Assembly (NCBI GenBank): GCA_028712375.1
Contig: JAQTQG010000013.1
Span: forward strand, 1-37,445
Direction of reading: 5' to 3'
DNA: 37,445 nucleotides
DNA from: Candidatus Omnitrophota bacterium
Lineage (GTDB): Bacteria; Omnitrophota; Gorgyraeia; Gygaellales; Profunditerraquicolaceae
This document shows, piece by piece, positions 32,141 to 37,445 of this stretch. Both the position numbers and the translations under genes were made by a program. The stretch's first letter is position 1; each line of letters begins with the position of its first letter. Under the pieces are notes generated by a model. That model searched no databases. It was not told where the DNA came from and was given only the letters and a program-made list of their open reading frames with translations.

Positions 32141-32644
32141 TTATTTTGCGATTTTACCTGAAGCTACCCAGGAATCTATCGCTTTACGTTCAAATTTCCA
32201 ATCGTTATTTTCTTTGCTCGCCGGCACTTTCCCTGAATTAGCCCATTCCATGATTGAGCTCAATTCCACCTCTAAATATTTAGCTAATTGTTCAGAGTTA
32301 AGAAAATCATGTAGCATTGTACATTGCCCCTCAAATACGGCTCCTTCTGCAACATTAAGTTTAGCCGGATAGATATGCCCTTCTACTATTGCCTGGGGCA
32401 AAAGGGTTAACCGTTCTTTAGCGGTAATCTTGCCCTTTACCCGCCCACCAATAATAATATTGTCACCGACGATATCCGCATTAATTACCGCGGTAGTTCC
32501 GATAGTCAGATTACCCCGGGTATCCAAATTGCCTTCAAATTTTCCGTTAATCCGTAAATTAACCGGATCCTTAAAACTTAAAGTACCCTGCATTGCCGCA
32601 TCAACATCCAAAGTTTTCTCCTCTAAATTTTTTTTAAAGGCCAT
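32141..32644 (-). CDS. Bactofilin fused to a C-terminal excisionase-type HTH
   Basis: Residues about 10-110 are a bactofilin beta-helix: regular short beta repeats such as INGKFEGNLDTRGNLTIGTTAVINADIVGDNIIIGGRVKGKI. Bactofilins polymerise without nucleotide into membrane-associated filaments that place cell-wall enzymes. Residues about 112-165 form an extra unit, LNSEQLAKYLEVELSSIMEWANSGKVPASKENNDWKFERKAIDSW, with the form of an HTH_17 DNA-binding domain. The fusion is unusual. It overlaps the upstream mgtC-like gene by 11 bp, and the next gene also carries an HTH head, so the two may act together. Confidence 0.82.
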   Translation of the reverse strand: MAFKKNLEEKTLDVDAAMQGTLSFKDPVNLRINGKFEGNLDTRGNLTIGTTAVINADIVGDNIIIGGRVKGKITAKERLTLLPQAIVEGHIYPAKLNVAEGAVFEGQCTMLHDFLNSEQLAKYLEVELSSIMEWANSGKVPASKENNDWKFERKAIDSWVASGKIAK

Positions 32645-33080
32645 GTTTACCCTCCTTTGAAAGTGGCGCTTCTATATAACGCAGAAAATATAAAACAATC
32701 AAAACTAAAAATGTAGTCCAGATAGCTATTTTAATAAAACCTATCCCTACGGCCAAACCTATTCCTGCCACTACCCACAGGCTTGCCGCTGTAGTTAATC
32801 CTCTGACCTTATCGGATTCCCGGATTATCGTACCAGCGCCAAGAAAACCGATACCCGTAACCACTCCCGCAGCAATCCGCACAGGGTCTAAAGACACCTG
32901 ATCTTTATATATATCAAAAACATACAGAGATGTCAACATGATAAGGCAGCTGCCCAAAGCCACCAGTATATGCGTACGTAAACCGGCATCCCTGCGGTGA
33001 AGCTGTCTTTCCCAGCCAATCAAGCCGCTTAAAACCAATGTTAAAAACAAGCGCAACATCATTTGAACATCTGTAGGCAT
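32634..33080 (-). CDS. MgtC/SapB-family membrane protein
   Basis: A 148-residue protein with four or five hydrophobic helices. GLIGWERQLHRRDAGLRTHILVALGSCLIM at the N-terminus is the MgtC signature, and GVVTGIGFLGAGTIIRESDKVRGLTTAASLW the second conserved block. The family is linked to magnesium homeostasis and survival in other bacteria. This copy is the short, membrane-only type without the C-terminal soluble domain of Salmonella MgtC. A strong AGGAGG precedes the ATG. It appears to be first in the run leading into the bactofilin gene. Its transport or regulatory role here cannot be inferred. Confidence 0.9.
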   Translation of the reverse strand: MPTDVQMMLRLFLTLVLSGLIGWERQLHRRDAGLRTHILVALGSCLIMLTSLYVFDIYKDQVSLDPVRIAAGVVTGIGFLGAGTIIRESDKVRGLTTAASLWVVAGIGLAVGIGFIKIAIWTTFLVLIVLYFLRYIEAPLSKEGKHGL

Positions 33081-33159
33081 ATACCCTCCTTAATATTTTT
33101 ATCCAAAACCCTCACGGACAAAGCAAGCAAGAATCCAGCTTAATTTTTATACACAAAGT

Positions 33160-33182
33160 CCTGGCGAGTGTAACGAGCCAGG
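33160..33182 (+). repeat. GA-type hairpin H7 (isolated, opposite orientation)
   Basis: On the plus strand CCTGGC/GCCAGG forms a 6-bp lower stem with GA/GA inside and an apical GT-GTA-AC. The architecture is that of hairpins H1-H6, but the GA side is on the plus strand, antisense to the flanking genes. It lies in the 114-bp gap between tsaD and the mgtC-like gene, followed on the plus strand by a GC-rich stretch and six T. Nothing else is seen in the gap. Confidence 0.75.
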
Positions 33183-33194
33183 GCCCCGCCTTTT

Positions 33195-34169
33195 TTACAT
33201 ATCCAAATAAAAATCGCTTCTTGCTCCGTGTTTATAGATGTTTGCTCCAAAACCGGCAATCATTGCCGCATTGTCCATACACAGTTTGTTATCCGGAAAA
33301 AAACAGTGTACGCCTGCAAGTTTAGCGCTGGCCATAAATTTTTCACGCAAACAACGGTTCGCGGCCACCCCCCCGCCGATTAACAGATTGGAAACCTTTT
33401 TACGTTTACAGGCCAACAGGGATTTTTTAACTAAAACATTAACCGCGCTCTCCTGAAAGGATGCGGCTAAATCTTTATTTAATTTAATACATTTTTTTTT
33501 GTCCTTCAAATAATATAAAACAGCGGTTTTTATCCCACTAAAACTAAAATCAAGCTCATTTCCCGCCCCTGAGCAAGCAAACTTAATTTTTTGGCTGTTT
33601 CCGCCTTTAGCTATTTTTTCAAGCAAAGGCCCGCCGGGATACCCTAACCCCATAATTTTAGCCACCTTGTCAAAAGCCTCTCCACAGGCATCATCGCGAG
33701 TCTGCCCCAAAACCTGGATATTAGAAAAATCTTTAATATAAAAAAGCGAAGTATGACCTCCGGAAACTACTAAAGCCACAGCCGGCAGCTTAATTTTGCG
33801 GTGACAAAGCAAATTGGCGTAAACATGGCTATAAATATGATTGACTCCCAATATCGGTTTATTTAAAGCCAAAGCTAAAGCTTTAGCAAAAGAGATACCC
33901 ACCATTAATGACCCAGGCAGACCAGGATGAGAAGTAACCACAACCAAGCCTATCTGTTCAGGGGTAATTTTAGCAATTTTAACTGCTTCGGTAAACACAC
34001 CGGCTATGCTTTCTAACTGCATACGTGAAGCAATCTCCGGAATCACGCCTCCATGACGGCTATGTAATTTTAAACTAGTAGCCACAACATTGGCTAAGAC
34101 TTCCTTCTCATTCTTAACGATTGCTACACCGGTTTCATCGCAAGAACTCTCAACCCCCAAAACAATCAT
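33195..34169 (-). CDS. tsaD: tRNA N6-adenosine threonylcarbamoyltransferase subunit TsaD
   Basis: It transfers the threonylcarbamoyl group to A37 of ANN-decoding tRNAs. The ASKHA fold begins with VLGVESSCDETGVAIV. The metal-binding HxxxH is in GVNHIYSHVYA, and LVVSGGHTSLFYI and LLIGGGVAANRCL follow. The C-terminal DNAAMIAGFGA contains the family aspartate. Length 324 is standard. GGAG lies before the ATG. The partners TsaB, TsaC and TsaE are not in the window. The ATG overlaps the stop of a 32-codon ORF by four bases. Confidence 0.96.
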   Translation of the reverse strand: MIVLGVESSCDETGVAIVKNEKEVLANVVATSLKLHSRHGGVIPEIASRMQLESIAGVFTEAVKIAKITPEQIGLVVVTSHPGLPGSLMVGISFAKALALALNKPILGVNHIYSHVYANLLCHRKIKLPAVALVVSGGHTSLFYIKDFSNIQVLGQTRDDACGEAFDKVAKIMGLGYPGGPLLEKIAKGGNSQKIKFACSGAGNELDFSFSGIKTAVLYYLKDKKKCIKLNKDLAASFQESAVNVLVKKSLLACKRKKVSNLLIGGGVAANRCLREKFMASAKLAGVHCFFPDNKLCMDNAAMIAGFGANIYKHGARSDFYLDM

Positions 34170-34264
34170 CGCTGGACTCCTACCAACCGCTCACGATGCC
34201 CCTGAGTAAAATTTTGGAATTTTATTTTATAAAACAAGACTGTAAATTTATATCGAAGGGTCAT
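34166..34264 (-). CDS. Possible 32-residue ORF coupled to both neighbours
   Basis: On the minus strand the frame opens at ATG 34264 inside TsaD's 3' neighbour and is read in the order tsaD, this gap, deacetylase only in genome position. Its own start overlaps the deacetylase stop in an ATGA, and its own stop overlaps the tsaD ATG in another ATGA when read base by base. Direction matters here: it is transcribed toward tsaD from the deacetylase side. The product MTLRYKFTVLFYK... ends ERLVGVQR, is basic and has no signal or membrane segment. I recognise no family. It could be a coupling device or chance. Confidence 0.25.
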   Translation of the reverse strand: MTLRYKFTVLFYKIKFQNFTQGHRERLVGVQR

Positions 34265-35043
34265 CGCACCACCTCTGAAAGAAAAACAATTTTATAACCA
34301 TCCGCCTCTAATTGCGGGAGCATTTCTTTTAACACTAATAAGGTATTTTTACGGTCATGGCCGATACCAACAGCTACGCCTTGATTTTTGGCTATTCTTT
34401 TTAATTTTAAAACCTGGCTTTTAATATACGCGGGGTCGTCCGAATTATCCAAAAATACATCTCTTTTGGCAAATCTAACTTTTATTTTTTTAGCCAGATC
34501 AGAACAAACTGACTTGTTGGTAACAAAACTATCCAGAAAATACAGGTTCCGCTTTTTAACATCGGTCATTATTAAAGCAGCCGTCCTGCTATTTTCAGTA
34601 ACCCGTGACCCCATATGATTTGAAATACCTTTGGCAAAAGCAATACTAGTTAAATCTTTTTCAAGAATATTGTGAATCTGCGCAGCATTCATAACCGTGG
34701 TAATCGTATCTCTCTCTAAACGATATTTTTCTTTCGGCTCCATAGGCAAATGCAGGATTATTTCAAAACCAAGGCTATATAATTTCTGCATAACCGGTTT
34801 TGAATTCTTCAAGCCCGGCAAAACCGCACAAGTCAAAGGCTGTTTTATCTGTTCAACAATTGAAAGATTGTTTAAATTATACCCCCAATCATCAATTACA
34901 ACAGCAATCCGCCTGGAAAAGGCAGGCAGCTTCTTTGCCACCTTCACTACCGGGGATTTTTTATGCAAAGGAGTCAAGATGAGCGCAATAAATACCACTA
35001 AAAGAAAAATGCCTCCTAAAATATTATAAGTTTTATTCTCCAT
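34261..35043 (-). CDS. Divergent polysaccharide deacetylase family protein, membrane-anchored
   Basis: The 260-residue protein has an N-terminal signal-anchor helix (about residues 8-25) and an extracytoplasmic catalytic-like domain. RIAVVIDDWGYN, LTCAVLPGLKNS, EIILHLPMEP, ISNHMGSRVT, LYFLDSFVT and GVAVGIGHDRKNT are the conserved blocks of the divergent (YibQ-like, DUF610) carbohydrate deacetylase group. Substrate is unknown; a peptidoglycan- or envelope-related one is likely. It lies 26 bp after ctpA, a pairing (with envC) seen in many Gram-negative bacteria. The conserved aspartate pair (IDD) and histidines are visible, so activity is plausible. Confidence 0.9.
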   Translation of the reverse strand: MENKTYNILGGIFLLVVFIALILTPLHKKSPVVKVAKKLPAFSRRIAVVIDDWGYNLNNLSIVEQIKQPLTCAVLPGLKNSKPVMQKLYSLGFEIILHLPMEPKEKYRLERDTITTVMNAAQIHNILEKDLTSIAFAKGISNHMGSRVTENSRTAALIMTDVKKRNLYFLDSFVTNKSVCSDLAKKIKVRFAKRDVFLDNSDDPAYIKSQVLKLKRIAKNQGVAVGIGHDRKNTLLVLKEMLPQLEADGYKIVFLSEVVR

Positions 35044-35069
35044 CTATTTAACACCTGTTGAAATTTAAA

Positions 35070-36353
35070 TTATTTAACCTGCTTATAAATCTCGATTGCC
35101 TTTAAAGTATCTACGGCACGCATCAGTTGGGCATCGAGCTTATAATTAAAGGCGTCTTTGTTGGGTGGCAATCTATCCGCCTGTTGGCTATCTTGGATTT
35201 TATCAAATATTTCACCGGTAGCTTCTATTTGCGCTTTGTTCGCCTGAATATCTTGCAGTTTATTTTCTTCAACGATAATATCAGGAGTAACTCCTTTATC
35301 TTGGATGATTTTTCCGGAGGGAGTAAAATAATGGGCAGTAGTTAATCGTAAAGCCGACCCATCGCCTAATGGAATAACTGTTTGTACAGAGCCTTTTCCA
35401 AAAGATTTATTTCCGATAACTATAGCGCGTTTATAATCCTGCAAGGCCCCGGCAACAATTTCGCTTCCGGAAGCCGACCCTTCGTTAATCAAAATTACTA
35501 ATGGCAAACCCAGGTCGGAATTTTTGGAATCTGAAAAAAACTCCAGATCCTGATTTTTTTGCCTGCCTTTAGTATAAGCAATTAATTTATCGGGTTCTAA
35601 AAACTTTCCGGTTATCTTAACCGCAGTATCCAGAAGGCCTCCGGGATTATTACGCAAGTCTAAAATTAATGCCCGCATCCCTTGTTTTGAAAGGGCAGTC
35701 AATGCGGTATTAAATTCCGCAAGCGTATTTTCACGAAACTCCGCCAAACGTATATAGCCAATTCCACTCTCCAGAATCCCCGTGTATTTTATATCGATAA
35801 TTTTGATAATATCTCTGGTAATCTTAAAATCTAAAAGCTTCTTTTCAGTATCTCTTAATATAGTGAGATTAACCGATGAGCCGGGCTTACCGCGCATTTT
35901 TTTGACCGCGTCAGTAAGGGACATTTCGCGGGTTAAAACATCATCTATCTTTACAATCCGGTCATTAGCTTTAATTCCCGCTCTCCAGGCAGGCGTATCT
36001 TCAATCGGCGTAATTACGGTTAATAAACCATCTCTAATGGTAATCTCCACCCCCAAACCGCCGAATTTACCCTGAGTGTCTACTTTTAATTCTTCATAAG
36101 TCTGCGGATCCATAAATTGGCTGTGCGCATCCAATGATGCCAGCATGCCTTTTAACGCCCCATAGATTAAATCTTTAGTTTTTGTGTCATCAACATATTC
36201 TTTATGAATAATCGCTAAGGTATCAGAAAATGCCCCAACCTGCCTATATAATTCATCATTATTTTTCTTTTTATTTTCGGTAAACCCTCTTTGAACACCA
36301 ACAAAGATGAGCGCCGCAAATAAAACAGTAATAACTATTTTTTTACGCATCAA
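35070..36353 (-). CDS. ctpA: Carboxyl-terminal processing protease (S41 family)
   Basis: A periplasmic serine protease that trims envelope proteins. A signal or anchor helix (residues about 5-20) precedes the PDZ domain (about 85-175, with FGGLGVEITIRDGLLTVITPIEDTPA). The protease domain carries LRNNPGGLLD, EGSASGSE with Ser295 as probable nucleophile, and SFGKGSVQT with Lys320 as general base. The 25-residue Ser-Lys spacing is normal for CtpA/CtpB. Length 427 is typical. Its ATG overlaps the gatB stop by four bases, and the divergent deacetylase follows. Confidence 0.95.
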   Translation of the reverse strand: MMRKKIVITVLFAALIFVGVQRGFTENKKKNNDELYRQVGAFSDTLAIIHKEYVDDTKTKDLIYGALKGMLASLDAHSQFMDPQTYEELKVDTQGKFGGLGVEITIRDGLLTVITPIEDTPAWRAGIKANDRIVKIDDVLTREMSLTDAVKKMRGKPGSSVNLTILRDTEKKLLDFKITRDIIKIIDIKYTGILESGIGYIRLAEFRENTLAEFNTALTALSKQGMRALILDLRNNPGGLLDTAVKITGKFLEPDKLIAYTKGRQKNQDLEFFSDSKNSDLGLPLVILINEGSASGSEIVAGALQDYKRAIVIGNKSFGKGSVQTVIPLGDGSALRLTTAHYFTPSGKIIQDKGVTPDIIVEENKLQDIQANKAQIEATGEIFDKIQDSQQADRLPPNKDAFNYKLDAQLMRAVDTLKAIEIYKQVK

Positions 36354-37445
36354 CTAAGCCTCTGCCTGATTAACTCTCCCACTACTTTCGGGTTCGCTTT
36401 ACCTGAGCTTTTCTTCATTACCTGCCCGACCAGATACATTAAAGCATTTGCTTTACCCGCTTTAAAATCAGTTACGGATTTTGCATTTTCCTGAATAACC
36501 GTCTCAATCATCTGCGTAAGCGCGTCAGTATTTGATATTTGTTGTAAATTACCGGCCTGAATCAAATCCTGAGCAGATTTCCGGGTATCCAACATTTGAT
36601 TTAATACAATCTTTGCCGAAAGATGCGAAATTTCCTGCCTTTGTACAAAAGCAATTAAGTTAATCAACTCGTTTTTATCTAAAGCTAATTCGTGTAATTC
36701 CAGCTTACGTAAATTAGCTTCGGACAATAGCGGACCGATTAACCAATTAACAATCTCTTTTTTATCTTTTTCCGGATAAGCCTGGATGCATTCTTCCGCA
36801 AACTCGGCATTTTTTTTAGTGCAGGCTAAAATTTTAGCGTCATATTCATTTAACCCGTACTCTTTAACAAAGCGGGCAATTTTTTCCTGCGGCAATTCCG
36901 GCAACTGGCTTTTGATGCGGGAAATCAGGGATTGTTCGATTACAAAAACAGCTAAGTCCGGATCGGGAAAATACCGGTAATCTTTTGCCCCTTCTTTAGT
37001 GCGCATGGCTACAGTTACACCCTTTTCCACATCCCAAAGGCGGGTTTCTTGGACCATCTTTTCCCCCGCATCTAAAAGTTGGCTCTGCCGCTCTACCTCA
37101 AAGGTTAAAGCATCTTTAACGCCTTTAAAAGAATTCATATTCTTTAACTCAGCTTTAACCCCAAGCTCTTTAGCTCCGGACAAGCGCAAAGAAATATTAG
37201 CATCACAACGCAAAGACCCTTTCTCCATGTCGCAATCCGATACATCCAAATATTCAATAATATTTTTTAAGTCTGTTAAATAATCAAAGGCCTCTTGCGG
37301 GCTGTTTAAATCCGGCTCGCTGACAATTTCTAACAGAGGAATTCCGGTACGGTTAAAATCCACCAGGCTTTCTTCTGCTTCATGAATAAGCTTTCCGGCA
37401 TCTTCCTCTAAATGCACCCTGGTAATCCCGATGCGCTTAGGCTTA
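36350..37445 (-). CDS. gatB: Aspartyl/glutamyl-tRNA amidotransferase subunit B, N-terminus outside window
   Basis: Subunit of the GatCAB complex that amidates misacylated Glu-tRNA-Gln and Asp-tRNA-Asn. The frame runs through the right edge; 364 residues of about 480 are visible, beginning KPKRIGITRVHLEEDAGK. The internal GTG at 37417 is not the start. Family blocks are DFNRTGIPLLEIVSEPD, CDANISLR, ELKNMNSFK, RTKEGAKDYRYFPDPDL, and the C-terminal YqeY-like tRNA-binding helical domain (from about the last 150 residues). GatA and GatC are not in the window. Its stop overlaps ctpA by four bases, suggesting a shared transcript. Confidence 0.95.
   Translation of the reverse strand, partial: KPKRIGITRVHLEEDAGKLIHEAEESLVDFNRTGIPLLEIVSEPDLNSPQEAFDYLTDLKNIIEYLDVSDCDMEKGSLRCDANISLRLSGAKELGVKAELKNMNSFKGVKDALTFEVERQSQLLDAGEKMVQETRLWDVEKGVTVAMRTKEGAKDYRYFPDPDLAVFVIEQSLISRIKSQLPELPQEKIARFVKEYGLNEYDAKILACTKKNAEFAEECIQAYPEKDKKEIVNWLIGPLLSEANLRKLELHELALDKNELINLIAFVQRQEISHLSAKIVLNQMLDTRKSAQDLIQAGNLQQISNTDALTQMIETVIQENAKSVTDFKAGKANALMYLVGQVMKKSSGKANPKVVGELIRQRLS

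Noticed and set aside
34166-34264. Firm call of a protein-coding small ORF upstream of or between the deacetylase and tsaD
   Set aside because: On the minus strand tsaD lies downstream of the deacetylase only in transcription from high to low coordinates if its coordinates were lower; tsaD spans 33195-34169 and the ORF 34264-34166 does run from the deacetylase stop to the tsaD start, so the geometry is consistent, but at 32 codons with no recognisable family it stays a low-confidence listing.

Overview
The window reads as a stretch of a bacterial chromosome of moderate-to-low GC, densely packed, with nearly every gene on the minus strand. The gene content points to a Gram-negative-type, probably anaerobic bacterium. 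It carries the corrinoid/methyl-transfer half of the Wood-Ljungdahl CODH/ACS system (acsC, acsV, cooC, acsD, acsE). It also has a bactofilin, an archaeal-type thymidylate synthase, an iPGM-like putative homoserine kinase and the tilS-ftsH-folP-cdaA-pdxJ-acpS gene order. This mix resembles Candidatus Omnitrophota (PVC group) or another deep uncultivated lineage. That assignment is inference from gene content only; no 16S or ribosomal protein gene is present.

Reading along the minus strand from the right edge, the layout is as follows. (1) gatB (5' part outside the window), ctpA, a divergent polysaccharide deacetylase, a tiny ORF coupled at both ends, and tsaD. (2) A MgtC-like membrane protein, a bactofilin-HTH fusion, a small HTH-plus-membrane-anchor protein, larB, then acsC-acsV-cooC-acsD-acsE. 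No acsA or acsB is in the window. (3) A tRNA-Met locus with a 113-bp perfect tandem duplication of its promoter and 5' half. (4) The only plus-strand gene, a Wzx-type flippase, which ends at a bidirectional terminator shared with tRNA-Met. (5) tilS, then a strong sigma70-like promoter and the chain ftsH, folP, cdaA, a 42-residue CdaR-like anchor, pdxJ, acpS and nnrD. (6) tRNA-Thr, tRNA-Tyr and tRNA-Gly, followed by a PAS histidine kinase, a response regulator, thymidylate synthase and gpsA. (7) tRNA-Pro embedded in palindromic repeats. (8) A long operon-like run: a PilZ protein, hom, thrC, stand-alone coaB, putative thrB2, lysC, cimA, valS, nadC and a secreted HEAT-repeat protein cut by the left edge.

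Functionally, the left third makes threonine from aspartate (lysC, hom, thrB2, thrC; aspartate-semialdehyde dehydrogenase is not in the window). It also makes citramalate, the pyruvate-derived precursor of 2-oxobutyrate and isoleucine. CoaB, NadC, PdxJ, FolP and AcpS add cofactor synthesis. The acs genes move a methyl group from methyl-tetrahydrofolate to the corrinoid protein, together with its reductive activator and a nickel-insertion ATPase.

The least expected material is non-coding. A family of hairpins has different, self-complementary lower stems but a constant architecture: a GA/GA internal loop and a covarying apical mini-stem with a GAA, AAA, GTA, GTAA or GATA loop. Hairpins of several kinds sit directly against duplicated fragments of tRNA ends at the Thr and Met loci, with related arrangements at Gly and Pro. 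The tRNA-Met also appears to carry a compensated A19-U56 tertiary pair. The clearest coding oddity is the reduction of CdaR to its membrane anchor beside cdaA.
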